The notes beneath the pieces are model-generated. The model saw only the letters and a program-made list of their open reading frames with translations. It ran no database searches and had not been told where the DNA came from. The position numbers and the translations under genes were made by a program. DNA of 64,000 nt from Muricea muricata (Eukaryota; Cnidaria; Anthozoa; Malacalcyonacea; Plexauridae), in contig OY979729.1 in assembly GCA_963855995.1 (NCBI GenBank), forward strand, positions 10,000,115 to 10,064,114, written 5' to 3'. This document shows, piece after piece, positions 29,010 to 41,300 of the stretch; the stretch's first letter is position 1, and each line of letters starts with the position of its first letter.

Positions 29010-29540
29010 GTGCGAGATGTTAATTTTTATTGAAACAAAAGCTGAACTGCTAAAAAAATGGAAACGACAGGATAAAATAAAAAAACTTACTTTCACTCTA
29101 TCTTTGGATCTTCTTGGCTTCGGTTCTCGTTTCATCATGCTGTTTATGGTTTCATCTGGTTGGCGCACTCTCTTCATGGAGCATCAAGGCGGTCCAGTAG
29201 GTAACTAGCTCACTCGTGTCCAGTCAACCAACATAAAATAAGGAGAAAATTAATGTTACAAAATATTTTAGAATATAGGACACTAAGCTTCAATTGAATT
29301 GACTTTAACAAACCGTACATTGTGATAGTATTTGCATCTTAACATCTGATGGAGACGGCTTGTGATTTACTTCTTATGTCGATATGAATTCTTTCCCATC
29401 TTGTTGCATCATTAGTTGATGGTTGTTGTATTCACTTTTTACTTGGCATTCTTTGAAAAAAAAATTACGATGTTCAGAAAACTGTTTACAAGATAAGCAA
29501 AGAAAACTACGTTCACAAGCATTAGAGAGGACTAAGTAAT
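29010..29540 (-). mobile_element. R block in left arm
   Basis: Reverse-strand R block: the ATGAAGAGAGTGCGCCAACC segment runs into GTAAGT at about 29085, preceded by TACTGGACCG and followed by TTCAGCTTTTGTTTCAATA. The 30-codon segment is open and has lost exactly one codon relative to the mirror copy at 37840-38330 (+). The 128-aa ORF at 29374-29760 overlaps conserved R sequence that is not open in other copies. Confidence 0.65.
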
Positions 29541-30184
29541 TATAATAGGCGTGACAGGTCACAGAGGTTAGTCGACGAAGAAACTCATGGACAAATTCCC
29601 GGCATGATGATACCCCGATAGCAAGAAATACAGCAAGTGTAGAACGTGTACGTGTGAGCTTAAACTGTATGTATGCAACTCCAAGAAAAGCGCAACACAA
29701 AATGGCGGAATTTAAAGACATTTCTGGTGTCATTTCCAGTTCCCTAACTTTCGCGGACAAATATATTTATATATTTTTCTCAAATTTTTTTGAAGTAAAT
29801 CTAGATGGATTTTGTGAATAAACAAATTAAAAAAAGTATTGCCCACGTTAGGAAACTAGAACGGGCGCCCAAGAATGCCCACAATTTCTCCAATCTGGAT
29901 TATATTTATTGATTGCGCAAATGACTGATAAAAAATAAGAGAGTAATAAAATACCAAATGGTTTCCTCTTCAAGATAGTGTCATACATGCGCGCGGCATT
30001 TCGGGATATTTGGGAAAACTCGTGTTGAAGTTGAACCTAAGGCAACATGCCAAGTACATGGATGACGCTATCCTGCTCAGGAAACTATTTAGTAATTGTC
30101 TTACAAAATGATGACAGTGAAACACAAGTCAACGCCACGGCATTTAAATTTCTCGTGTAGGATTGTTTGATCCTGCACAGTAAT

Positions 30185-30430
30185 AGCCAAGTGGCGCAAT
30201 CGTCAGAGCAAACGCCTATCACATGTGAGGTCGTGGGTTCAATCCTTACTTCAGACTCGTGACACCCATGTGAGGAGTTAGTCAGTCGTGGGTTTATTCC
30301 GGGTACTCCGGTTTGCGAATGTTGACTGGATGGTTAAAATTGTAAAATATCAGTAATCACCGGAACACGGGTACTTAACTAAACTGCTGACGATGAGGCG
30401 GAACTCATAATGAATTAATGAAAATGTGTT
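30185..30430 (+). repeat. tRNA-derived SINE (left arm)
   Basis: A-box-like TGGCGCAATCGT (30192-30203) and B-box GGGTTCAATCC (30236-30246) at tRNA spacing. Downstream is a tRNA-unrelated body with CCGGGTACTCCGGTTT. Mirror copy on the minus strand at about 36990-37232. A SINE insertion older than the inverted duplication. Confidence 0.75.
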
Positions 30431-30559
30431 TCACTGTAGTTATCATATAATGTAATTGCCAAGCTGAATGAATAATTCTCCAGTAACTACGTCATATGAA
30501 TAACTTACAATTATGAGAGTAGTGGGGGGGGCAGCATAAAGATTGAAGTAGTGTCAAGG

Positions 30560-30790
30560 AAGGGGTACTACCCTGACGGGTACTAGGCGAAGAAGTAGAG
30601 TAAACAGGAGGAAGAAAATTAAATTGGAGTAAATAAGGGGGATTGGGGTAAAGAAGGGGAGAAGCAGGATAAAGAAACCAGTGGAAGGGGGTGCTATCCT
30701 GGAAGGAGTACCCGGGAAAGAAGAGGGTGAACAGGAGGAAAAGTAGATTGGAGAAAAGAAAGGGGAAATTAAACGGATCAGGAAATTCAG
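30560..30790 (+). repeat. purine-rich tract (left arm)
   Basis: About 230 bp dominated by G and A on the plus strand, with GGTACTACCCTGACGGGTAC near its start. Mirror tract 36620-36870. The Pro/Ser/Phe/Leu-rich ORFs here come from base composition. Confidence 0.7.
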
Positions 30791-31553
30791 ACTTGCAATT
30801 GAAATGAAAGGCAGCTCATTGGTCATGTAAACACTCGTTGAATCATGGTTCTCGCTTGCCTTTAGCTTGGAATCATCTTTGAATTTGAACTGAAAGTCTG
30901 AATTTGCATGTTTCTTGTATAGAGTGCAGTGTATCAGAACAGAAGAGGTTTTGAAGAAAAAGAAAGAAAGAATAAAAGTAAGTTAAAATTTGTAAAGAAT
31001 AATGAAGAAACTATTGGTACAGCACTTGATACATGATGATAATCATCATTATAAACTCTCTATTAATCCGGGGGGGGGGGTATAATAGAGAATTTGCAAT
31101 GATAGTAAGTATATTGTAATATTTGGGTTTTTACCACTAAATCCTCTTGAAAGTTCTTTTTGGCTGTGGCTTCTCTCATCACAGTTGTCTGTGCTTGTCT
31201 TGCAAAATCTCTGGAATATCTATAACGTGAAGGTCAATATTTAAGATTAGAAAAATAGAAACCGTAAAATAGAAAGAAATTTAAATCGTGGCGAATACTT
31301 TTTACGGTCTTGCTGGCATGACAAAAAGAGAGTATAGATTTATAAGATCATGTTGATTTATCCTTTATCTGAACTATATTTAACTTAGATTTTAAAATAG
31401 ATTTCACCCTGGTAAGCAGACCGAATGGGTTTTCAAACAAGATAACATTTAATGACTAAAACGTGCACAGAATAGTTAGAGAATGCTTACATGTCGAATA
31501 AAAATCCAATACTTTTAATGTCCAACTACACAATAGCGATTTTCGTTGCATTT

Positions 31554-31694
31554 CTAGACTGGAGAAGAAGACGACGCCATTTTGATTTTGATTTCTCCCG
31601 ACAACGGCAGATTTGTCTTCGCAATTTTTTTCCATTTCTTCGTCGTTTTAGCTCCAATTTGCTCGTTGTGTTTCTTTCGTACCTTCCTCGCCAT
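31554..31694 (-). CDS. 46-codon ORF, unknown (left-arm copy)
   Basis: Exact mirror of 35660-35800. Starts at ATG 31694 and stops at TAG (complement at 31554-31556). See the right-arm copy for the product. Identical sequence in both arms reflects the duplication, not selection. Confidence 0.22.
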   Translation of the reverse strand: MARKVRKKHNEQIGAKTTKKWKKIAKTNLPLSGEIKIKMASSSSPV

Positions 31695-32084
31695 TTCCGT
31701 ACAACCAATGGACATTTATACTCAAGATTAAGACTGTATTGAGACTTTCAAAATGTTCGTCAGGAGACATAAAAATCGAAGCTTCTTCTTCGGGTTGCAG
31801 AAGCAAATGACGTCAGACGACCTTTGTCCGCCAGCAAATACCCGTATGTATAACATTCAATGATCTTTTTAGGAAGCTGAAAATCAGTTTTTATTGCGCG
31901 AACGAAATGTTTTTGCCATTATTTCTTACTCAGGTCTTTGTTCTACTACTTTACTTCCAGTTTAGTTAGGTAACTTGCCAAAAGAAACGCCTGTAAGGGA
32001 CAATTTTGCAATTTTTTTTATTTGGATGCTGATGAACAAGGGAAGACTCGTTAAAGCTTTCATTGGCAAATATCTTTCCCTCCG

Positions 32085-32200
32085 TGGCCGAGAGGTAAAG
32101 ACAACTGTCTTGACTTCGATTTTGGGTGGATCGAGGACCGGTCCAGTTCAACTGAGTTTGGTAAGAATTTAATTCTGATCGGTGCTCGATCCACCCAAAA
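32085..32200 (+). repeat. tRNA-like A-box segment with hairpin (left arm)
   Basis: TGGCCGAGAGG fits the Pol III A-box, in a tRNA-Leu/Ser-like context (CCGTGGCCGAGAGGTAAAGA). It is followed by TTTTGGGTGGATCGAGGACC, whose start pairs with CTCGATCCACCCAAAA at ~32183. B-box only approximate. Mirror copy 35155-35275 (-). Confidence 0.35.
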
Positions 32201-32351
32201 CTGAATTCAAAGCTGGGCGTGGAGTGCAGGAAAACACTAGGCAGTACCGCGAGGCCAAGGAGGCAAACGTTATTTTCCTAGTGTTGTTAACTAATATTTA
32301 AGCAAATTTCATTAACTTGACTGTTGGGGACAGACCTGTAGGGTTGGTGCA

Positions 32352-32500
32352 TTGAAGACTTCTCGTCGTTATTTCCCTTCGTTCAAGAAGACAAGTTGTC
32401 TTCATCGAGAAATAACGACGAAAAGACTTCAAGACACCACTAAACCACTACACTTTAAAGCTACAGTGTAGTGGTTTAGCTAGCTAAACCACTACACTGT
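32352..32500. repeat. hairpin plus 38-bp perfect palindrome (left arm)
   Basis: 32352-32432: TTGAAGACTTCTCGTCGTTA TTTC pairs with GAAATAACGACGAAAAGACTTCAA. 32463-32500: perfect palindrome with half-site ACAGTGTAGTGGTTTAGCT. The phrase AAACCACTACAC occurs three times here. Mirror copies at about 34854-35002. Confidence 0.88.
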
Positions 32501-33403
32501 GCCAATAATATATGGCTGACTTCTTCCTAACGCTTACGGTACGACCATGGATGCGCAAAGATGCGCAAACACATTAAAGCCTTGAAAGCAAGTGTTTTCT
32601 TTTAGGAAAGAATCAAGGACGACAACGCTTACTAAATCAAAGCCGTCTAGTCATGTTTTAAGTACTTCAGCTATGTTTAACGATCTTTTACCAGATCTTT
32701 GCAAGAGGAAAAGTAAAATTTTGCATCATTATTATTAACTTTCCGTCAGTCGTTTCTGTCTTGATCGAGCATTATATGCCATTGTGTTCAGTGTCCTTGA
32801 TATAGGAGCCATATACTTATGGCCTTGGGTTTAATTCCCAAACACTGAATGGCAGTGTTTTGCTCTTCCAATGAGATAACAAGATGGCACTGTAGAACGC
32901 GTGGTTTTATATAAGCTACGAGCGTCAAGATATCCTTGATAGGTAACTATTGATCCTACAATGGACACTTATGTTCACTGCCAATAGGAACGTTTCCAAC
33001 TCACAGCTTGTACATAATGGATTTTATAGGTTGTGTCACAAGGAAACTGCAGTTCGGTCGTAAAATCAACTTGTTTTCAAGGTTGCCGGGTTTTAAACAT
33101 TACTGACACTGTTAATGTTGTAGCTCGGAATTGTAAAACAACGGCGGCAATGCAGTTTTCTTGTGCCATAACCTGTAAAATGGGTGGTTTTATCATTTAT
33201 ATAAGCTACGACCGCCAAGCTTTATCCTTGATAGGAAACAATTGATCCCACCAACGACATTTGTATTCTCTACCGATAGGAACGTTTGAGACTTACAGCT
33301 TGTACATAACGCATTTTATCGGTGAGTCGTAAAACCAACCTGTTAGTGCTCAGCAAACTACCAGTTCCCTCGATCAACGATAGTCGATGAAGCTTGGCGC
33401 TCG

Positions 33404-33978
33404 TAGGTTGTGTAAAACCAAGCATTTTACAGGTTATAGCCAGGTTAGCAGTATCTGCAATGTTTCAAAGCAACCACGAATAGAAACTGACAGCCAACGT
33501 TCTGAGTTAAGGTTTGTAGAATATACTACATGATTAGTTACAGCATGACCAGGCATATAGTAAATAACGCATTGCCATCTTGTTCCAAAGTTATCTTATT
33601 ACTTGAAAGAGCTGAAGACTGCCATGCAGTGTTTGGGAATCAAACCCAAGGCCATAAATACATGACTCCTATATCAAGGACACTGAACACAATGACATAT
33701 AAAGCTCGATCAAGAAAGAAACGACCGACGGAAAGTCAATAGTATATGCAAACTTCGACTTTCCTTCTTGCAAAGGCCTGGTCATAAAAGATCGTTAAAC
33801 ATAGCTGAGCAACTTAAAACATGCCTACACAGTTTTGATTTAATAAGCGTTATCGTCTTTGACTCTTTCCCGAAAGAAGACATATTCTTTACAGGCTGTA
33901 CAGTGTTTGCGCATCTATGCTTCATGCCTTCTTGAAAAGACCTCGCCATAAAAGATCGTTTAACTTAGCTGAACAACT
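33404..33978. repeat. spacer between the giant arms
   Basis: 575 bp not matched by its own reverse complement. About 33560-33960 is, however, a diverged direct copy of 34470-34810 in the right arm (shared: CAGTGTTTGGGAAT, CTCCTATATCAAGGACACTG, GCTCGATCAAGAAAGAAACG). The centre therefore grew by direct duplication as well as inversion. Confidence 0.9.
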
Positions 33979-35659
33979 CGAGCGCCAAGCTTCATGGACT
34001 ATCGTTGATCGAGGGAAATGGTAGTTTGCTGAGCAGTAACAGGTTGGTTTTACGACTCACCGATAAAATGCGTTATGTACAAGCTGTAAGTCTCAAACGT
34101 TCCTATCGGTAGAGAATACAAATGTCGTTGGTGGGATCAATTCTTTCCTATCAAAGATAAAGCTTGGCGGTCGTAGCTTATATGGTTATGGCACAAGAAA
34201 ACTGCATTGCCGCCGTTGTTTTACAATTCCGAGCTACAACATTAACAGTGTCAGTAATGTTTAAAACCCGGCAACCTTGAAAACAAGTTGATTTTACGAC
34301 CGAACTGCAGTTTCCTTGTGACACAACCTATAAAAGCCATTATGTACAAGCTGTGAGTTGAAAACGTTCCTATTGGCAGTGAACATAAGTGCCATTGTAG
34401 GATCAATAGTTACCTATCAAGGATATCTTGACGCTCGTAGCTTATATAAAACCACGCGTTCTACAGTGCCATCTTGTTATCTCATTGGAAGAGCAAAACA
34501 CTGCCATTCAGTGTTTGGGAATTAAACCCAAGGCCATAAGTATATGGCTCCTATATCAAGGACACTGAACACAATGGCATATAATGCTCGATCAAGAAAG
34601 AAACGACTGACGGAAAGTTAATAATAATGATGCAAAATTTTACTTTTCCTCTTGCAAAGATCTGGTAAAAGATCGTTAAACAGCTGAAGTACTTAAAACA
34701 TGACTAGACGGCTTTGATTTAGTAAGCGTTGTCGTCCTTGATTCTTTCCTAAAAGAAAACACTTGCTTTCAAGGCTTTAATGTGTTTGCGCATCTTTGCG
34801 CATCCATGGTCGTACCGTAAGCGTTAGGAAGAAGTCAGCCATATATTATTGGCACAGTGTAGTGGTTTAGCTAGCTAAACCACTACACTGTAGCTTTAAA
34901 GTGTAGTGGTTTAGTGGTGTCTTGAAGTCTTTTCGTCGTTATTTCTCGATGAAGACAACTTGTCTTCTTGAACGAAGGGAAATAACGACGAGAAGTCTTC
35001 AATGCACCAACCCTACAGGTCTGTCCCCAACAGTCAAGTTAATGAAATTTGCTTAAATATAAGTTAACAACGCTGGGAAAATAACGTTTGCCTCCTCGGC
35101 CTCGCGGTACTGCCTAGTGTTTTCCTGCACTCCACGCCCAGCTTTGACTTCAGTTTTGGGTGGATCGAGCATCGATCAGAATTAAATTCTTACCAAACTC
35201 AGTTGAACTGGACCGGTCCTCGATCCACCCAAAATCGAAGTCAAGACAGTTGTCTTTACCTCTCGGCCACGGAGGGAAAGATATTTGCCAATGAAAGCTT
35301 TAACGAGTCTTCCCTTGTTCATCAGCATCCAAATAAAAAAAATTGCAAAATTGTCCCTTACAGGCGTTTCTTTTGGCAAGTTACCTAAGTAAACATGAAG
35401 TAAAGTAGCAGAAGAAAGACCTGAGTAAGAAATAATGGCAAAAACACTTCGTTCGCGCAATAAAAACCGATTTTCAGCTTCCTAAAAAGATCATTGAATG
35501 TTATACATACGGGTATTTGCTGGCGGACAAAGGTCGTCTGACGTCATTTGCTTCTGCAACCCGAAGAAGAAGCTTCGATTTTTATGTCTCCTGACGAACA
35601 TTTTGAAAGTCTCAATACAGTCTTAATCTTGAGTATAAATGTCCATTGGTTGTACGGAA

Positions 35660-35800
35660 ATGGCGAGGAAGGTACGAAAGAAACACAACGAGCAAATTGG
35701 AGCTGAAACGACGAAGAAATGGAAAAAAATTGCGAAGACAAATCTGCCGTTGTCGGGAGAAATCAAAATCAAAATGGCGTCGTCTTCTTCTCCAGTCTAG
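35660..35800 (+). CDS. 46-codon ORF, unknown (right-arm copy)
   Basis: MARKVRKKHNEQIGAETTKK, then WKKIAKTNLPLSGEIKIK and MASSSSPV, stop TAG. Good start context (GGAAATGGCG). Very basic N-terminal half with a helix-like spacing, hydroxylated tail. Not recognised. Could be a small protein or a first exon; could equally be chance within repeat DNA. Confidence 0.25.
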   Translation: MARKVRKKHNEQIGAETTKKWKKIAKTNLPLSGEIKIKMASSSSPV

Positions 35801-37839
35801 AAATGCAACGAAAATCGCTATTGTGTAGTTGGACATTAAAAGTATTGGATTTTTATTCGACATGTAAGCATTCTCTAACTATTCTGTGCACGTTTTAGTC
35901 ATTAAATGTTATCTTGTTTGAAAACCCATTCGGTCTGCTTACCAGGGTGAAATCTATTTTAAAATCTAAGTTAAATATAGTTCAGATAAAGGATAAATCA
36001 ACATGATCTTATAAATCTATACTCTCTTTTTGTCATGCCAGCAAGACCGTAAAAAGTATTCGCCACGATTTAAATTTCTTTCTATTTTACGGTTTCTATT
36101 TTTCTAATCTTAAGTGTTGACCTTCACGTTATAGATATTCCAGAGATTTTGCAAGACAAGCACAGACAACTGTGATGAGAGAAGCCATAGCCAAAAAGAA
36201 CTTTCAAGAGGATTTAGTGGTAAAAACCCAAATATTACAATATACTTACTATCATTGCAAATTCTCTATTATACCCCCCCCCCGGATTAATAGAGAGTTT
36301 ATAATGATGATTATCATCATGTATCAAGTGCTGTACCAATAGTTTCTTCATTATTCTTTACAAATTTTAACTTACTTTTATTCTTTCTTTCTTTTTCTTC
36401 AAAACCTCTTCTGTTCTGATACACTGCACTCATAGATAATATACAAGATATACATGATATACAAGAAACATGATATACAAGAAACATGATATACAAGAAA
36501 CATGCAAATTCAGACTTTCAGTTCAAATTCAAAGATGATTCCAAGCTAAAGGCAAGCGAGAACCATGATTTAACGAGTGTTTACATGACCAATGAGCTGC
36601 CTTTCATTTGAATTGCAAGTCTGAATTTCCTGATCCGTTTAATTTCCCCTTTCTGTACTCCAATCTACTTTTCCTCCTGTTCACCCTCTTCTTTCCCGGG
36701 TACTCCTTCCAGGGTAGCACCCCCTTCCACTGGTTTCTTTATCCTGCTTCTCCCCTTCTTTACCCCAATCCCCCTTATTTACTCCAATTTAATTTTCTTC
36801 CTCCTGTTTACTCTACTTCTTCGCCTAGTACCCGTCAGGGTAGTACCCCTTCCTTGACACTACTTCAATCTTTATGCTGTCCCCCCCCCACTACTCTCAT
36901 AATTGTAAATTATTCATATGACGTAGTTACTGGAGAATTATTCATTCAGCTTGGCAATTACATTATATGATAACTACAGTGAAACACATTTTCATTAATT
37001 CATTATGAGTTCCGCCTCATCGTCAGCAGTTTAGTTAAGTACCCGTGTTCCGGTGATTACTGATATTTTACAATTTTAACCATCCAGTCAACATTCGCAA
37101 ACCGGAGTACCCGGGATAAACCCACGACTGACTAACTCCTCACATGGGTGTCACGAGTCTGAAGTAAGGATTGAACCCACGACCTCACATGTGATAGGCG
37201 TTTGCTCTGACGATTGCGCCACTTGGCTATTACTGTGCAGGATCAAACAATCCTACACGAGAAATTTAAATGCCGTGGCGTTGACTTGTGTTTCACTGTA
37301 ATCATTTTGTAAGACAATTACTAAATAGTTTCCTGAGCAGGATAGCGTCATCCATGTACTTGGCATGTTGCCTTAGGTTCAACTTCAACATGAGTTTTCC
37401 CAAATATCCCGAAATGCCGCGCGCATGTATGACACTATCTTGAAGAGGAAACCATTTGGTATTTTATTACTCCCTTTTTTTTTATCAGTCATTTGCGCAA
37501 TCAATAAATATAATCCAGATTGGAGAAATTGTGGGCATTCTTGGGCGCCCGTTCTAGTTTTCTAACGTGAGAAAAATATATAAATATATTTGTCCGCGAA
37601 AGTTAGGGAACTGGAAATGACACCAGAAATGTCTTTAAATTCCACCATTTTGTGTTGCGCTTTTCTTGGAGTTGCATAGATACAGTTTAAGCTTACACGT
37701 ACACGTTCTACACTTGCTGTACTTCTTGCTATCGGAATATCATCATGCCGGGAATTTGTCCATGAGTTTCTTCGTCGACTAACCTCTGTGACCTGTCACG
37801 CCTATTATAATTACTTAGTCCTCTCTAATGCTTGTGAAC

Positions 37840-38330
37840 GTAGTTTTCTTTGCTTATCTTGTAAACAGTTTTCTGAACATCGTAATTTTTTTTTCAAAGA
37901 ATGCCAAGTAAAAAGTGAATACAACAACCATCAACTAATGACGCAACAAGATGGGAAAGAATTCATATCGACATAAGAAGTAAATCACAAGCCGTCTCCA
38001 TCAGATGTTAAGATGCAAATACTATCACAATGTACGGTTTGTTAAAGTCAATTTCAATTAACGCTTAGTGTCCTATATTCTAAAATATTTTGTAACATTA
38101 ATTTTCTCCTTATTTTATGTTGGTTGACTGGACACGAGTGAGCTAGTTACCTACTGGACCGGCGTGATGTTCCATGAAGAGAGTGCGCCAACCAGATGAA
38201 ACCATAAACAGCATGATGAAACGAGAACAACCGAAGCCAAGAAGATCCAAAGATAGAGTGAAAGTAAGTTTTTTGATTTTATCTTGTCGTTTCTATTTTC
38301 TTTAGCAGTTCAGCTTTCGTTTCAATAAAA
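37840..38330 (+). mobile_element. R block in right arm
   Basis: Mirror of 29010-29540. The segment from ATG at ~38177 reads MKRVRQPDETINSMMKREQP and KPRRSKDRVK up to GTAAGT. A pyrimidine-rich tract and CTTTAGCAG follow, the arrangement expected of an exon-donor-intron-acceptor. Confidence 0.65.
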
Positions 38331-41300
38331 ATTAACATCTCGCACTAACGTTGCTAGTGTTGGCAGTGCTGTAAAAAGCACACAGGATCTTTCACTACAT
38401 TAAACAATAAAAAAACAAAATTCCACTTTCGAGCGAATTAAAGCCTTTCGTTGGGGAGTTGGTCGTAAAGATAGAAATTTAATGCGCTGTCTGCCATCTT
38501 AGATTCATATTTGATCTCGTTGACACGTAAAATCTTAATTCCCAAACAACTTGAAGTAAGCTAGTTTTGATAGAAGTTACATTTCACCTGCAAAGTAATA
38601 GTTGAAGAGATATTGGTAGTAAATTTGAGAGAGCTTTTGAGAGAGATTAGTGCGAGATATTAATTTTTATTGTTCGAAAGAGCTTTAAGAATTTACACAT
38701 TCCTTACGTGTTGTTTAATTCTCGAGATATTTTGATTTAAAATCATAAATTAGGGTAGCTGCAAGTTGTGTGCGTGTGAGAAATAAAGACTCCTTCACGG
38801 CTATGATTTTCTTTTGTGTTTTGTTCACGATTTACTAATGATTCTCGAGATTTTAATAAAAAAATTTCATATTAACAGCTTACACAATAATTTGGCCGGC
38901 CTAATTAATAAACTATTTTATTATACATTGCAGTTGTTTTATGCGTTGTGATTGATCAGTTGTATGCAGATAAATGCGACTATCACACAATCTGCAGATA
39001 ACTCAGTTATCTGCTAGCAGATAACTGAGTTATCTGGATGTTGAGCCTACGGTGCAGATTATTACAGTATGCGGTATTCGTTGGCATCAATGGTTGGCAT
39101 GGCAACAACATTTTTTCGATATTTTCTGTTTCATGTTATGGCATCTTCCTTTTTAAGCTCTTCCGAGGGCGAAATGCGTCAATTGCTCGAGGAAAAAGAC
39201 TTAAAATGTATAATAAAGCAATTATCGGATTCGGTTTTTGTGATATGCAAAATTATCAATCTCTCGGTAAGAGTTATCTGACTCGCCTTCGGCTCGGCTG
39301 ATAACTCTTACCTCGACATTGATAATTCCGCATATCACAAAAACCTCATCCAATAATTGTTTAATATGTTATAGTTTATAAATTACTCGTAACTATCATC
39401 TCATGATTTAATTCTTTCTACTATTGCAAAGGGTGATGGGATGTGAAAAAAACGCACAAGAAAAGAAAAGAATGAACGATCCTGGACGACAAGACCCACA
39501 AAACAACAATCCACAAGAATGAGAAGACACGACATTGTAATAGAAAGTAGTGGTAATGTGCAAGTTAGTAGAAAACAAGATACTTATTATTGAGGGATCA
39601 AAGAGGATTTAATAGATATTTCTCGTTAATGAAAAAGAGAAGACAGCAAATTAAGTGAAAAAAATTGGATTGAAATAACATTGATATCAAATACATTCAA
39701 CAAAATAATTAAATAGAATACCTAGGAGTTTGGCAGTCAATTTTCGAGTCAAAAAACATGTCGACAATATTTTTTAAAGAAACAATACCTTAACGCCTGG
39801 AAATTTCGTCTCTAACATTTGGATTTGGATATTTCTAAAAACAAAACAAAATAACATGTAGGATTGAACGTTTTACAAAAATAAGTTTCGTAATAATGCC
39901 ACTAAATTATAGTTGATGCATTTGGTCACTATTTTTGGTTTGCACATGCCGTCATTTCGTGTGATTGGGCGCCATCTTGGTTGACTCTGCAGATTACTTC
40001 AGCTGTTTACAGCGAAGTACTTGTGTCAATTTACTATTTCATCGTTAGTTTTAGCGTATTATGAATGATACTTTAAAGATGTATGGCTCGATAGGATCAG
40101 ATATAATGAATAGATACTTTGTGGTTGCCATGTGTTTCAAACGTCAACAAAGATGGCGTCGATTGCAAACGATCAATTCCGTCGTTCTACCTTTAAAGAA
40201 TGTGTTCTCTGGTTAAAAAGCGAGAAAGTGTGACTTGTATTCCAATTCACCGTAGCAAAACAGATGGTGGCATGTCGATTTTACCAGAATTTAATGCGGG
40301 TATCAATCAAGAATACCAGTGAAATGATATTTAAGATAAGCTAATGGACGGAATTTTAACACAAGTGACAAAATAACCTATCTGTCTGTTCCTCAAACGA
40401 GGTTAATTTACCTTAAGTTTTTAAACGATTTCAGACCGCAAGGCATTCTGGTAAAATCAACACCCGCCATCTTTTTGCTACATTAAATTCCCAAGGGAAT
40501 ATATCATTTCTTTGTTTCTTAGCTAATTTGGTTCATACATCCATGCAAATCAGTAGGATCATTATATTTTTTTGTGCATTTTAAATTCCCATGGAAATAC
40601 GGCATGCTTTGTTTCAATGGTGATGCGTCTGTTTATGGTAATTACTGCATAATGCGAATCCTCTTTGATTATTAATATGATAAGTATCTTGGTGCTTTCA
40701 GATTTGTTTTGGTAAGCAGGAACAATGAAGTCATTGTTTGTGTACACTAAAGCAAATTACGAAGGTGGTTTGAGAGCAGCTGCGAGGTACCATGCAAATG
40801 AAGGCGTTTCGGTTAAATAAGTGTGAGAATTACGGCATTAAAAATTGCATGTCATCTACACTTAAGGATATAAGTTGCCAAAAAAAAACCAACTTTAGTG
40901 AATCTGTTGAGTTTCAATTGCTTTTTATTTTTGCCTAATTCTCATGCTTATTTGACCCAGCCTTGGACTTTGGTAAGTATCAGGGGCCGGTTGTATCAAA
41001 GGCGTTTAGCTTAAACGGTGGATAAGTCAAAAATATGAAACAAGTTTCCATGTTGTATAAACAAACCAGCTGAAGTTATTTGACCTGAGAAGAACAATTA
41101 TATATAAAACTAAATATTTATTCTATTTCAACTCATAATTTCGGTTCCGTACTAGGTGTAAAACTGATTTTTAAATTTCACTTATCCACCGTTTAAGCTA
41201 AACGCCTTTGATACAACCGGCCCCAGGTTTATATTTACTCCGGAACAGTTAACACAACGAGAAGCCCATGCCCATTCAGCTAAGGTTTTACGTTTGAAAA

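Larger units (their letters stand above)
20237..33403 (+). repeat. left arm of giant inverted repeat
   Basis: The arm begins GGCAATTTAATTTTAATTTT and ends AAGCTTGGCGCTCG, and its reverse complement fills 33979-46510. Paired coordinates have a constant sum over long stretches (66609 from ~21.1 to ~26.0 kb, i.e. no net indel in 5 kb; 67350-67411 further in). By eye, identity ranges from perfect to about 95%. Left-only segments: 27262-27395, 27759-27988, 28069-28433 and ~29790-29850. I find no convincing gene in the arm. Confidence 0.97.

Noticed and set aside
29374..29760. 128-aa ORF in the left arm as a gene
   Set aside because: It overlaps conserved R-block sequence that is interrupted by stops in other R copies, and the mirror arm breaks the frame upstream.
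30554..30826. Pro/Phe/Leu-rich ORFs at 30.6 and 36.6 kb as membrane proteins
   Set aside because: Translation of a purine/pyrimidine tract.
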